Below the pieces are notes generated by a model. That model did no database searches. It was given only the letters and a program-made list of their open reading frames with translations, and had not been told where the DNA came from. This document shows, in pieces, positions 12,801-27,800 of a stretch of 64,000 nucleotides of DNA (positions are counted from its first letter, which is position 1; the number at the start of each line of letters is the position of its first letter). The stretch spans positions 18,515,036-18,579,035 of the forward strand of contig CM046853.1 of NCBI GenBank assembly GCA_025617745.1, given 5' to 3'. This stretch comes from Heliocidaris erythrogramma (Eukaryota > Echinodermata > Echinoidea > Camarodonta > Echinometridae). The position numbers were made by a program, and so were the translations under genes.

Positions 12801-15800
12801 AAATTGCGTTCCTATTATCCAATCAAACGGAACGAGCGCACCCATTATTGTGTTGTCATAGTTCAAGGACAGAAATGACGGGGAAAACACTTTAACTTCT
12901 CCCTCTAATATTTTGAAAAGGAAAATGTTAAGGTGATTAGGGTAAACACGGCCTCACTGGGCTATTTTACCTTTACTGATTTGATGAAATAAATGAATCA
13001 ATCCATCAATTAATCCATCAATCGATAAATCAATCAGGCAATCAATCCGTCCATCAATTGATAAATCGGTCAACATCGGAAAACTCACAAAAACTGATTT
13101 GCACAAAAAAATGCCTCAGTCTAATTGAATTGGATCAAAAAATATCAGGCAGTAAATACATGTGCTGTGTTAACTATCAATAATTAAGTTTAACATTCAC
13201 CCCCCCCCCCACCATGGCGTATCCAGAAATTGATGAATTGGGGGTTGGTTAGAGTCCTTCCAAGACAGGAAAGTTTAAAATATAACTTGGAAGCTCCCGT
13301 GATGTTCACTTGTATGGAGTTTTTCTAATTTTCTTGGGCCTTCAAGGAGGACATTTAAAAAAAGGAAGTTTATTTGATAATGGGCTAAATGGGGGTAATG
13401 CTTTATCATATACGTACAATAAAAATATAAATATATATTACAGTGCATCTTTTCAACATGCTCCAGACAACAACAAAATCTTTTAATTTGGTCGATGAGG
13501 TGGAGGAAAACAAAGGAACCAAAATGAATGTTCACAAGAAGATTTCGTTCTCTCTTCTATGAAAAGCTGACAGAGCACAAACAATTGTTTCCTGGGCCCT
13601 CTTGCATAAAAAGTTGCGTTTAATCGCAACTCAAAAAGTTGGACGCCATTCAGAATCGCGGATACCAGGTATGCATTTTGCGCGAATTCAAGAGTGAATA
13701 TTTTTTTTGGCAGATCAATTTTTGCAAGTTTTCCAAAAGTAGCCAGTGCTCACTCAAACGTGACGTATTATCAATGCCCATAGTGCCATCCGATTAAAAA
13801 GTCCCTATTCCTTAATTTTATAAGAAAAAATTACTTGGTATTGATAGAGGCAGAAAAATCAGACCAACATATTACTATCTATGTAACTTGGTTCAAGTTA
13901 TGTGAAAACTCATATTCTTGGACAAATTTGAGAATTGAATTATGAATATAAACAAAAGAATTAGTGAGTTGTGTACCTATGACATCGCAAACCAGTGACA
14001 GAGTTGCCAATCTGTTTAGTGATATTCATTGTTTCTCTAGTTTTTCATGCCACTAAAAAATTCATAACTTTCTTATTAGTTGTCCGATTTTCCTCAAACT
14101 TTTTTGATCTGTAGGCCTGATTTTTTGGACTGGACTTCCCTTTTAAAGATTATTTTTCGCAAATGTCTCTGAACAATAGATCTTCTGCATTTTCTTTAAT
14201 ATTTTACTCCTTCTAATGCATTCCACTTTATAGACTTCATCTAATAAACAAGAGTTCTAAACTTCATTGATTAAAAAGTGGATAATGTATTCATATTTGA
14301 GGGTCGAGCATACAAAGTTCAAAATGTTCAATAGCAGTTTTACTTTGAAATCGATAACATTCGTAATCGTTGTGCCATTTCTACATGCCATCACGAAGAT
14401 GACCTAGCTTTCCCAGAACGGTGTCAAAATATTATGATTCCTTTTCCAACTTTAATGAGTTGTTTATGAAAATAAGACTGATCTGACTACTTCCTTGTAT
14501 TGAACTGTCAAGTGAAAGTCAATATCATCACAGCTGTTTTGGACAATAAACGTTGACCTTTTACCATTTCTAAGTGTTTACGAATATGAAAATCAGCATG
14601 ATTGGTTTAAAGGATTTTGAACTTATGGGGAGAAAAACTTTCAATTTGGGTCACGTATGATTGCAGTTTTATCCAATTTCAATGTAATAGAAGCAGTACA
14701 GGCCTAAATGCAATATGAACATAATCCTATATTATGCTGCAACATTCTGCTCTTATAATTGTTGCTCAGTTGTTTATCCCTTATTTCATTAAATGTTTTA
14801 AGAACAAGACATAAAATTGATTTTTTAATAACTAAGTGACCTTCTACCTCTGTCTTTTTAACCTAAAGAAGACTGGGTGCCAATTATGTCCCCGTTTGAA
14901 ACTTCGCCATTAATTCGCAACCCATATAGAAATTTCATCGCTTAATTTAATTGTGGCTTTATTTCAAGGACTTATGTATCTTTTGACACTAATTTTACCA
15001 CCCCCCAAAAAAAATTAATAAAAAATAGGCATGCTGCTGGGAAGTCACATGACCTCATGTCAGCCCGAAAACGGAGTTTGTAGATTTCGTGTATACAGAA
15101 CAAGTTTTGTCTTTGTAAATCAGTTATCATTTTCCAAGCCTCAATTGGCAAAACTCATGAAACAATTAAATACACTACTCAAATGAAATTGAATGATTTG
15201 CTTGAATGTAACCCGGTAATTGTTCATAAAGTTTATCAGAGACACTTTGTAAGAAAAAAAATAAAGAAGCTTTCATTGTACATTCTGTTAACAAACTACA
15301 TTTTCTAAAAAATATGGATTTTAAATAAAGTGATAAGGAACTTTTCTGGTCGAAGTGTGCCAAATTTGCGGCAATCGGTCTGTCCTTTACCGAGATCGTG
15401 AAGAGGGCCATCATAGCCCATGCAGTTACATGTATTAAAATCTTCGACGAGTCTTTTTTTTATTGGTTTGAATAGGGGACTGGGTTGAAAAACTCTCATA
15501 ATCAAAATACATCCGATTATAGGATTTGATGAACTTTGTACCATTTCTCAAAAATGACCTAAACCAACGCAAAGCAGGATTCTTTTGATTTCTCTCCAAC
15601 CTTGATGGTTTGTTTGTTAAGGTAGATTCTTTCCCCTGTGTCTTTCATTGAACTGCCCTGATTTCCAACAGTGTAATCAGTGTTCTCGGTCATCACATTA
15701 TCTGATTTGAAGGAAAATTGACCTTTCAGTAAATTCAAGAGTGTCTGAAGGGGTGGGGGTCGAGGTTTGAAGATCGCGAAAATGCACGATACAGTATCTG

Positions 15801-18800
15801 AGTAGCGCTTGTCATGTTTGTTTAAATTTGTGATCCAATAAGGGGTGGGGCGGCCGATCGTCCCTCACGTGGATACGTTTATGTATTCAAACTCTTTAAT
15901 CCTAAAGAGACTGGGCTATTTTGGAGGTATTGAGGAAAGATGGCCCCCTTAATATCTCGACCGGGACGTAAAGAACACAAATCCGTCGTTATTTTTATGT
16001 AAATCTTTTTTTTTAAATATGATAATTCATGCAAATTATATGCGTAATACACATGTTTTAGTAATAAAAGGTCCTGGAGATAAAATTTCTATCCAAGAAG
16101 CTGTTTATAAACATTAAAAACATTATTATGAAGGAAAAAAATTGAAAGTGATTTCAATTCTTATGCATTCTATTGTTTTATGAATTTCTTAAGTAAAATC
16201 CTTGTCTTTCAACTTTAACTTTTTTTTTTTTTTTTTTTTTTTTAGGTTTGCTGTTACATTTTGCACAGAAAACTCAGAAAGTCTCCGTTTTCGGGCTGAC
16301 ATGAGGTCATAAAAGGTCACGTGACTCGGTAACTCTACGACCGATTTTCGTACACATGGTGTAAAAAAATGCGCAAGACAAAAAAAAAGTCAGGTGGCGT
16401 GGCGTAAAATGCATTGGTTCGAATTTCGTGGCAAAAATTGTCTGGGGTGGGGGCATCATAACCTTTTACGGTTAAAGGAAGAAAGAGGAGGAGAACACAC
16501 CTCGCGCTGGACAGATATTACTTCGTTAGCGCCATGGTATAAAAGAAATGGTTCAGGGTAAGCGATGACCTGGATAGCATGTTGAATGTCATTGTTGATC
16601 ATCGGTGATTAGTCTTATACATGTTATACTTTCTTGACAAACCATTCTCGTTCTAGTTTTCCAAGGCAGCATGAAAATGATAGCGGATAGCCTTGCCCAA
16701 GCCGCTTGTCCTGGTGCGATCACAGCGTGATGAATGCAGTCCTAATTCTTCACGGAGTTTAGTATCATAATTATATTTTGTAAGCCATAAGTGGATGGTC
16801 AAACAAAGATCATTGCACTCCATGGACGAAGTGACATTATAAGTCATACTCTGAAGATAACTTCAAAAGTGGATGTAGGCGTTCACTGATATGATTGTGC
16901 AATAAATCGTATTAGTCTCTTCTGTTGAGAGCCAGAAGGGTGTTAACTCTGCGTAAAGTTATATGTGCCTCTCTGGCTCTCAGCAGACGATTTATAATGT
17001 TATAAGATTCCCAAGCAGCGATTCACTCGGCATGTGTGGATTGCACTGTGATGGGCATAAAGGGAAACGAAATGTCTTTAATTTTGAATAAATATTGAAT
17101 TACATGTCTATATATACATTATACATTTGGATTTCTCTAGCGAGCTTATTTGATATTCTTTTACATGTGGCCAAGACGAAAAAAGTTGATTTGAATAAAT
17201 TGCAAATTTCAAAGAAGACAAATGTATACTAAAGCAAAGAAACAAGAGAATGTAAAGAAGAAAAACAACAGTACATAACATAGGTTCCCCAGTTGGTGCC
17301 ATTAAAAAACGTTGATAAGCTGAAAATGGCAAAATAGGTTTATGTGACATGAATATATTTAAGCAAGCCTGAAGAAAAACCTAAGAAATGTTTACGAGAC
17401 AGACTGATGAAAACATAAATAAAAAATGTCAGAGGGTAAGTTAGAAATATACAGTTGGGAGATATATATATATATATATATATATAAAGAGAGAGAGAGA
17501 ACGGAGGAATTGACAATGAATACAGTGAGTGAGGGAACGACTAGAAAGATCTCAACATACTTTCCCATTAATCTATACCTGATTATATGATTACCTAGTA
17601 TGTAATAATAATAAATTGTTCAGTTATACGTGTGAGACTATAAGTGTGTACCAGCGAATAGGTGACGTAGTCGAACGGATATGATTGTGTATCACAACGT
17701 TTATCAATTATTTCTTACATATATTTTAATTCAGAACATAATATACAGCAGTGCTGTAGTCGAGTCCATCCCATCCGAGTCCGAGTCCGAGTCCGAGTCC
17801 GAGTCCAAGTCCAAGTCCGAGTCCTGGCATCATGGGAACATCTTAAATTGCAATTTTGTTTTACGTCACATTATTTATTATGATAAATTCCTTACTGTGA
17901 ACTCTCTATAACATGAATAGTTTCTGGTTCATTGAATACTTTCATTTATCAGAGAATTGATTTTTTTTAGTAACTTTCATAGTACGAATGCGGACAACCA
18001 TAAAGGCTTGCTCACAAATGAGTAATTTGTCGCCGTGACATGTCACTTGGTGCTAAAGAAGAGTAAGCTCAGTAAGATTTCCAGCCATTAGCACAAAAAT
18101 TCTGACAGAAGTTAAGAAAATTGAATTGGAAATGTTGGAGATAAATGTCTATGATTAGATTTTCGGTGATGGTTTGGTGTACTGATGGAATTTTTGAAGT
18201 TTTATTGATCAAAATACTAAACATGTGAACATGCACTTCTTTTGTGCCAAGGTACATGTCTCGCTGAAAAATGGCTCATGTGAACAAGCCTTATCAAGGC
18301 CAAGTATTTTGCTTGTATCCACAGTTAATATAGGGAGTTGACTGTATTGTTTCTGTGATACCTCAATGAACACAAATTAATATTTGTTCATTTCAAAGCC
18401 CTGTAATTTCATTTTTTTAAACAACATTCTATCAACATAATCAGTTATAAGTAAACAGAACACATAAATAATAGGTTGAATGCCATTAAAGCCAGATTAC
18501 AGAAAAAAAAGTTTCCAACTGAAATGGAAAATAAGAGGGAAAAAACAATCTATCACCAAGAACACCAATCATGCCAATAATTCAATTTTATCAAATAGCT
18601 GATGAAAGTAATAACAAAAGTGAATCATCAAACCCTAATAAAACCCTTGTACATATATCAGCGAGTTCAATAAATCCAGGAGGTACTAGGCAAGCTTGCC
18701 TAGTACCTCCTTGATTAAACTGGCTCAATGGCTTGTAATACAATTGCAACATCAACATTCATTCTGGAAACTGATGACATTACTAAGTGACTCAAGTAAA

Positions 18801-21800
18801 ACGAAAGTAATAAAACCGTTTGACACTGCCAAATATTATAAATTGCTGACTTTGACTTTTTGCCACATTTGACTTTTTTTTGCCACATTTGACTTTTTTT
18901 GCCACATTTGACTTTTTTTGCCACAGGAACATAGGTTGTAAGTAAAAAGATAGAAGATCAAAACTGTAGTTCATAATACTGGCTTGAAATACAAGTGGAA
19001 TAGTAATCTGTTTGAGACTGCCCATATTGTAAGATATACAGGCTGGGATATATGGGGAAACGTGTGTTATATATTAATCCATCTCCAAATGGTTAATATC
19101 AATTTCAATACTTTTTCTGTTCATACGTGTATAACGAGTATATACGAGCATAAAACAACTAATCTTAACGTTTATTTGGGCACAGTCATTCTCGTACGGT
19201 TACGGCGATCGATGTTAAGTTCATGTTCAAAATACCGCTCAAACGAGCAAGGTGCGCAAAACTAGCGGGATATTTTTGCGTGCCCTGGGGTAATTTCTTG
19301 AGCTAAATTAAAAGCGGAAAACGGAAAAAGTACCGGTCTCGTTGCCCGAGTCACGAGTCACCATTGGTAGAGTCCGAGTCCAAGACCGAGTCCTTGTGGC
19401 TCGAGTCCGAGTCCGAGTCCAAGTCCGAGAAATAGGGACCCGAGACCGGTCTCGAATCCGAGTCCGGACTCGAGTCCTATACAGCACTGATATATAGATT
19501 ATCGGAAAGAACTTGGTTCACATGATTATTATGTAATTACCGTGAGAATGATCCTTACTTAAGGAAATCAAATCAGTTCATTATAAGTTATTTCTTTAAT
19601 GGTAAATCTAATATTTTCAAATTATTCCGTTATATTTATATAGATTGCTCGAGCTTAGTCGTATGCGGCCGAAAAACATGGGCGGAGAAGAAAGGCGTCT
19701 GTGCTTCAGATGGTAATTACTATCACACCTTGTGCGGAATGAAAATCCATGAATGCGAAACAGGACAAGATATCTTCCCAGTTATATTTACAGATGACAA
19801 GAATGATTGCGTAAGAGGGAAGAGAGAAAGGAGAGGTAAGTCACGGAGTATCCTTTGATTATGGATGCGTAATGAAGTATATGTAATTTCAATTCTGAAA
19901 TGAAAGCAAATCGAAGGGTTATACAAATTCATAGCTCATTGTATTTTTGTTTATGCACATTTCTATTATTTTCCATATCATTGTCATTAAGTATTTCTAT
20001 AATGTGATCTCGGAAAGAGAGAAATGAATTGATGTGCAGATTGTGAACAGATAACGAAGAGTGGATGAAATCATGATGAGAGAGAGAGAGAGGGGGGGGG
20101 GGGGGGAGAGATGATAGGGCAGGTTTCTATGATGACGATGATGATGACAACGCTACTGCTGATGCATGCTGATGATAATGATAGCGATAATATATAAGAT
20201 GCTAATTATGATTATGGTGATGATATTGATGATGATAGGCCTAGTTATTCAAAAATGACAATGGTAATTGTAATAGTGATGGTAATAATGATGGTACCGG
20301 TGGTGGTGATGATGATGGAGGTGGTGGGGATGGTGATGCTTATGCTGGTAATGTTGATGATGATTAGGATGATGATGGTGATGATGATGACGACGACGAT
20401 GACGACGATGATAAAGAGAGTGATTGTGATTCTTCTGGTTGTGTTGATGATAGCGACAGCTTTAATAATGAGATGAAAGTCGTTTTGTTATTCCCATCCC
20501 CTGTTGCTTCGACCTTTGCATGATATTGCTCGCATTTAGCCCGAAGCCCATATTATCTATGAACATTATAATCTTATTTCTCATAATACAAGAATGCACA
20601 GTTACACTGTATATCTTATGGATAAATCATGTACTAACTCTATTAATCACCACATTCCCGATCATAAACTGCATTTCCGTAAACTGCTGATTTGTATTTT
20701 TGTTTTTACATATCAAGAAACATTTCCTGCCAATTGTTCATTCCTTTATAAAGTACTTGTCGTGTTATATTTCAGAGGTATAGAGATAACTAAGCCAACA
20801 TGCTTCATGTTCACATAAATTGTCGAACACAGTATGCAGAAAATGTTTAGGCTTTCAGGTTGAAAGAATAATTTCCTTCTGGAAGGATTTGAAGTCATCT
20901 AGGAACACAATTTTGCATGGGCGTCGCCAGCGGGGGTGCGGATGGTGCGAACGCACCCCCCTCCAGACCAACAAAAAAAAAAGAGACCAAAAAAATACGG
21001 GACTACCTTTTGACAAACCTTCATTTGTGTGCCCCCTCTTATACTCAATCCTGGTTCCGCCCCTGTAGACCCTAAGTGGAGTTGGTAAGTTTTGTCTTTT
21101 TTCCCAAAAGGCACCCCCCCTTGAAAAAAGCTGGTGACGGCACTGCATTGGGTAGTGGATGGCCCCTGCTTGAACTTCATAATAACATTAATATACAAAT
21201 ACAAATATGGAACAGGCTATGTAAAACAGAAAAAGAAAGAAAATCATTCTGCAAGTTCTCATGGAGATTCCTACTGATGAGTTAGGGGTTATATGCCATT
21301 CTAATTTGCATACTTCGTATTATCTTTCCTGACTTGCAGCCCTAAGTCATCATCTTGTTCGTCATCATTGTTTTGTTATATAAAACTATTGAGTTGAAGA
21401 AATGTGAATGACGATGGGTAAAGACAGTTCCAGCTATAAAAAAAGGGGGAAAAATGATGAGAAAGAAAGACAAGAGGTAAAAGGGAAATATGGAAGGGAG
21501 ACTGTGGAGGAAACGTGAAAGGAAGATGATAATGATCCCTTCCACACCCACCACTCAAAGGAAGGCCTTGTTCTTTCGCATGTCGTTCACCTAGTAAGTC
21601 AGGTGCCCCCCCCCCCCCCCCCCGTGATACCAGTACCCCATCAATGGCTGGACCCGAACCACACCACTGTTTATGATTATGCTGTAGAAGAGGTGAACAA
21701 ACAAGAACACTTGATTTGAAGACGTGGGAGGCTGCCCCTCACCAGGTATACTCCTTCTTAGCCATGACATTTGAACCTCTCGTATTATCATCACAGGTGT

Positions 21801-24800
21801 CGCTGGGAACGTGAGGAAGAGGTGATCAAAAAAACGGCCGATTTTTTTTGTCATATGGAAGGTTAAAGTTCCAATGCCATTTTTTTTAATTCATGAATAT
21901 TAGTGCAGTTAATATAATGGCTATTTCAAAATCAGCCCTCTTTAAAAAATATTTAATTCCTTATGCAGCTCAAATTAAACGAATTTTTTTTTTCATGATG
22001 GTTGCGAAACCCATCATAAATCTCGTCGTGAAGAAAATGATGATCAAGTCTGTACTTTTTCGAAATGCACTGTCGCCCTCTACTGGTCAACATGACATTT
22101 CTCGACCTAGGACTCGGGAGCAGAAACTGTCCGTTAATTTATTTTTTTTGCGATTACAAGCCAAAAGGAAAAAAAAAAGATATTCAACTAATTTTGCAAT
22201 ATGAGTTGAAACATCGGGGTGATTTATGATGGCAAATCTTAAAAATAATTTTTTTACTTTTAAAGAGATGGGAGGAGGCACAATCGTCCTTTTGAAACCC
22301 GAATTGCACATCACAAGCCCTCTTTTTTAATATTGTTGAGGGGGGGGGGTACAAAATCGTAACAATAGACCGTAGAATGACAGGGGGTAAATAGAGAGGG
22401 TAGGGCGAGAGTAAGGGGTATGATTAATGAGCTGGGTGGAAGAAGGAGGGAGGAAAGGCGGGAGGACATTAGGAACGATGGAAGTATCAGAGAGAGAGAG
22501 AGAGAGAGAGAGAGTAACTAGACGCCCCAAACAGGAAATGACATGAAAGTATAATAACATTTCCCCCTTGCTGATCAATCATGCAACGGGTCGTTGTTTC
22601 CCTTGACCCCCGTCTCTCGGGATTACACTCTCACATAACAACATCCCGGTGCCTTCGTCGACATACCCAACTCCCTCAAGATGGTGGTTCAGTTCCCAGT
22701 GGATAGCAATGCCAGCTCGACGGAACAACCCCAAAATCATGTTTGAACTATTAATTGGAAAGCTTTGTAAGTCAGCCGATGTCAAGACTTGGCTAGAATG
22801 TAGTGAAATGGTCGACTTGCAGTTTGAAACCCCAAGCTGACATAATAATTATGTCGCACACCTTTGCAAGGTTTTTCTTCATAGTTTTCATACGAAAATG
22901 GATGAACTGACATACAGCTGGTGCTGTGGGTATGTAATTTAGGCTCAATATCTGGGAGAGGAAGGTTGTTAGAGTTGTTAGAAGGAAATTGACTCTATTA
23001 CTTCGGAAATGTTTGTTTCTAAATATGTGGTTGAAATCTGTCGAATTCTGACGAAACTAATTGCAAATGTTATTTTGAGAATTAGTGACCAATGAGTCAC
23101 TAGGGAATAATCGCGTCCAATAATAAGCATATCTTAGCTCCCATCCGGCAATATTATAGTCCGCTACCAGTAAAACTCCAAATGAACCCATGTGTAGCAA
23201 ATGGACGGAAATGGTGGTAGAGTGAATGAAAATGATTATTGATACCCCCCCCCCCCACCTCTCCATGCCCCATAAGGAATAAACCTTGAGAAACAGGTAG
23301 ACCAGTTAACAACCACAAAGAGAACCAGCCCATTAGAGGTCAAATCATTAAAAACAATATCAAACTAAAAAAAATAATTTGCGTTATAAATTATGTAAAA
23401 TGAAATTCGATATATTTTCCTTTTGTGCAATTAATGATTAACAGATAGGACCGTTTAAAAAAATAGATATTAGAGAAAAGAAATCTGACATTCTTCAAAG
23501 TTACTGATATAGTCATCATGATTCACATAAAATAGCGAAGTGACCCACAGATAATGAAAATGTTTTATGGCAGGTACCTGTTTAGGCCTACATGTTAACA
23601 ATCATAGCAATAATGAGGGCTATGTGGGGAGTATATTCAGTATAACGGTAATGATAATGCAATATGTGAATTAAAATCGGTTGAACTCTTTCTCATCACT
23701 GGATTGAATCGAACGGCTACAAGAAAAAGAAAAAAAAAATGATGGTTTGGCAGCATGTGGCGAAGCGATGGCTTTTTAATGCTAACAAATCTAAGGCCAA
23801 GGGAAAGGGTCATGTACCATGGCTGAGATGAAAATTCAGTTCTATCCACCCACTCCCATATTCGTCTCTAATTCCTCCTAATCCCAGTCTCTCTTTCTTT
23901 CTCTCCCTTTCATTTTCTTTCCTCTCTCTCTGAGGCTCGCGCGCGCGCTCTCTCTTACTTTCCAGTGTCTTTATTATTTTATTCATTTCTCTCTCTTTCA
24001 GTCTCGCTCTCTCTGAATCTCTCCCTCTCTCCCTCCCTCTTTCCAGTCTCTTTAAGTCTATCTCTTTCCCCAGTCTGTCTCTCTCCCCTCTCTCTCCCTC
24101 TCTCCTTTCATTCTCTCTCTTTTTTCATTCTCAATCACTTTTCTACATATATGTACATCCATACCTATTAACAAAAAAAAAATCATCCTGCTTCATCTGT
24201 AAATGTCCCACCAACTGCTGTCTTTCCAGACACAGCTGCTGCTCGCGATTCAGCGATTTTAGATTGTAGAATTACTATATTCCCGCCCTCGTATGATAAT
24301 GGAAAGTTAAGGCTATAGTCTTAGTCAGCAAAAACCATCATAAAACGTATTTCTAGTGTGGAACATCCATTTCGTCACTTCTGAGAAAGCTTATTTCAAC
24401 GCGGCATTACATGATTGTAACGGTTCTTGTCGGACAGACTTTAGAGTTATTAATTAAATAAAATAAATTGTGATTGTGCCCAAAATGAGCTTAACCAATG
24501 AGAGATCGAGGGGAAGGAATATGTAGTTTTATACTGAAAGAGATGTAGCCAATTGGAACGTGCCATGTTGGAACAAGTTGTGTTGCCTCGTCATATGGGC
24601 TTTACAAGGCGATTGGGTGTCACTGCGGAGGAATTGCAGTAGCTAACTTTCGAAAATGTGATGTATATCGGGTAAGACATTCGTTGTTCTTTCTGAATAT
24701 GAACCATTTGCATTTACATACTGTGTAAGTTGCCCCCGTAAATATAATGTCCTAAATATGGTACATGTCTATTGTTGTGATTTATTTTCTCTCAAAAAGA

Positions 24801-27800
24801 AATAGTCAAAGTGACCAATAATCGATCATTTCATATTGAGCATACTAATAGTAATATCTTAATTTCATCTGGTTCTGTTATACATTTGTTATTCACTTGC
24901 TTTGGGGATAATAAATTTTCATCATTATTTTCAATTGTAACCTTCATTATTATTATCCCTTTTTTGTCGCAACATGCTGCAGCCATTCATTTTAGTTGAT
25001 GTGTTTTGCTCCAGAACTTCATTGTTTGAAGTGCAGCAGTTTTTTTACTCAACAGTAATTTGGTTCTCATTTTTCAAAAACTTATACAGTTTTTCTTGAT
25101 ATATACAGTTTTCTTGATATGTGTAATTCATATTGAATTATGAAAAGGCATTTACCTCAAAATAATGTCAATTTTACATCGCTGTTTTATAATTTTTTTT
25201 AAAGCAGATGTTTCTGCATTTATTAAGAAATCAAATACAAACATTGCATACAATAATGATACAAATCAGAATTGATACAAATAAAGTGTGACAACTGAAT
25301 TACAAAAAGAATATATATTTAGATAATATTGAAATTATGAAGGTAAGTCAATAAATCGGGATAAATGCAGGGGCCAGTTATCATAAGCATTGTTTTATAA
25401 TGCTTTACTTTGAAGTTAAAACTTGACCAAAACAGTCGGTTATACATATTCAATAGTTATTTACTTCAATTAAATACATGACTAGATACTTTAGTCAGAA
25501 ATGATCTGTGTAATGGTTTATGTAAAATATATTGATACTGAATATCTTTTTTCTTTTTTCATTTCCCCTCTCGTAACCATCATCTTCATCATCATCTCCA
25601 TCAAACTAACTTTTCTCTAAATCCTCGTTACCTTCTATCCTACGATTTCCCATCAAATACACTTTTTATTTCATCTTGAACATTTTTTGTCAATGAAACT
25701 CATAATTACTGACGCCATTCCACTATTGATATCATATCATATCAATATTATAATTATCACTCTTTGACATCATAATACCGTCCATATATCTTAAAAACAT
25801 TTCTTTACTATCTAATCTTAACTTCATGATAATCATTGATTTCATGTTTATTATATTTTTTTATTACAACCATTTATTTCATTCTTCCTACAATTGTCTT
25901 CATTTTACTGCCATAATTTTCACTACCTCGTTATCATCGTCATCTTCCTCCATACCCTCCTCTTCCTCCTCGTTATTTCTTCCATCAATGTCGCTGCGCT
26001 TGATCTACCACCATCATTTTGTTCATCGTCATTATCGTCATCATCGTCAACATCGACCTGTATATTGCATCGCATGATATCGCAAATGACAGGTGCTCAT
26101 AACCGATCTCGTCGGGCTCCCAAACATGTAATATTGGAGAAGTTCAGCTGGCAAATCTCGGTCAGAGAGCACATCGGCTACTACCATCCCAATATCTCCA
26201 TCAACGTCACATTCCAGACATCAAAGTTGGGTGATACCATTTCCGGACGAGGTAGTACATGACGCCATTTTTTTTTAATTCCACGTTGCATTTCATCAAA
26301 AGAATGTACAATTAGCATTATCTGAAAAATGAAAAAAGGAGGTCGCAAGCCCAGTTTACTAGTATGATCTTTTAACAGTCTTAAATTGTATTAAATCAAT
26401 AATTTAAATCGAGCTATTACAAACAGGCAATCCGTAAAACTTTTCGGCAGACCTATTTTTGACATATTTTTTTTTGTGTCAATAACACGGTCACCGTCAG
26501 TTTGAAATTGGCGGATACACACTGGGGTTCAGCATACAGGAGTCTCTTGCTTTGCCAGCTCCTACAGCATAGCATGCCCGTTCAAGTTTTGGTTCCTCTT
26601 TTTCCAAAATGGACCTGCCACTGAAGATCATTCTGTATATTTAAAAACAATATATTTTTAAACCAACACTTTCTACAAAGTAAAGCTTTGTTTCTTTTAA
26701 ATAACGTTTTTGCAACCGTAATTATGGGGAGGATGTTGAAATGTTGGCTGCCATGTTGCTTATGAAGTGAACATTCTACTTTTCTGTTAGGTTTGTGGAA
26801 GGCTGGTCTGTTCCGGAGTCGGTTTGAAGACGGGTTTGGTGATCGTTCTGGACCGTATGTACAGCAGTTATTTAGCGATGAGGAAGCTTCCATGAAAGTA
26901 CGCACTGGAAGACTGTATCACTTACGCAATCTCAAGACCGTGTATGACTTAAATGAGGTAAGACCTGTACATTTAGTTTGCACTCATCGTCTGTTGTAAC
27001 GAGGGTGGAGTTAATACAGAGACATGATTTAGATTGTGACCTGGGATTTTTTATTTATTTATTTATCATTTATTTATTTATTTATTTATTTTATTTTATT
27101 TTATTTTATTTATTTCTTTTTATTTATTTATTTATTATTATTATTATTATTCTTCTTCTTATTCTTATTATTGCTATTACTATTTTATTTTATTTTATTT
27201 CATTTTATTTTATTTTTATTTTTTTTGTATTATTATTTAAATTTTTTTGTTTTAATTAATTAATTAATTAATTAATTAATTAATTATTTTTTTATTTTTT
27301 TTTTTATTTTTTTTTTTTTGGGGGGGGGGGGGGAAAGAAGACTACAATGCACAGTGAAATATTATGTGCAAGCAGGGACCCAGGCCTTTTTTCTTTTGTC
27401 TCAATTGTGGTAAATACAGGATGCTTGGTGGTGTAGATCAGTGCACCATAACAAAATTGGGGGCTAGTTCGGTGGTCTAATTTAGATTGCGCGAAAGAAA
27501 TGAACTGTGCAAAATTTAGCGTAAGTAACAGTTATATAAGTGGCCTTCGTGATATATCATATGATATTAGCCACCATATTGATACTTGTTTTTGTTAATG
27601 AATTCAATCTTGAATGTAGCTGTTGCTAAAAATTTTACTTGGTATTCAGTTTCGAGGTGAATTTAATAATCTTTAATAATAAACTGACCTTTTTGTTTTG
27701 ATCCCATTTGGAATAATATGTATTTTTTTTCTAAAACATGATAGTACTATACAGTATTATTAAAGTATTTAATTTGTAAATATATGGGCGATCCCTTTCG

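Larger units (their letters stand above)
1817..19643. other. Intron 1 (17.8 kb), repeat-rich, no further exon seen
   Basis: Apart from the repeats listed separately, the intron holds simple sequence: GA and G runs (2222-2258), G19 (2422-2440), a TTA run (3160-3184), a GA tract (3808-3850), GT-rich DNA (11565-11597) and a TA/GA tract (17461-17502). Stretches at about 7250-8270, 11300-13900 and 16330-17740 show no recognisable gene or repeat family. No module-like or Kazal-like reading was found on either strand. Confidence 0.55.
19836..26092. other. Intron 2 (6.3 kb), repeats and simple sequence
   Basis: Contains GA and G tracts (20080-20107), the GAT-rich region, the foldback at 20.9-21.1 kb, C18 (21606-21623), a GA tract (22491-22514), a C run (23245-23256), a CT-rich tract (23887-24130) and a TCATCA-rich stretch (25925-26065) leading to the next acceptor. 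Otherwise no gene or recognised element. Confidence 0.5.

Noticed and set aside
19811-19812. Alternative donor for exon 2 directly after the last Kazal Cys
   Set aside because: It would leave phase 0, incompatible with the phase 1 acceptor of exon 3; the GTAAGT at 19836 keeps the frame.
20255-20476. A Met/Val-rich frame that might suggest a membrane peptide
   Set aside because: Produced by a GAT/GGT microsatellite.
27036-27263. Hydrophobic Phe/Leu/Ile frames resembling membrane segments
   Set aside because: Artefact of TTTA and TTA repeats.
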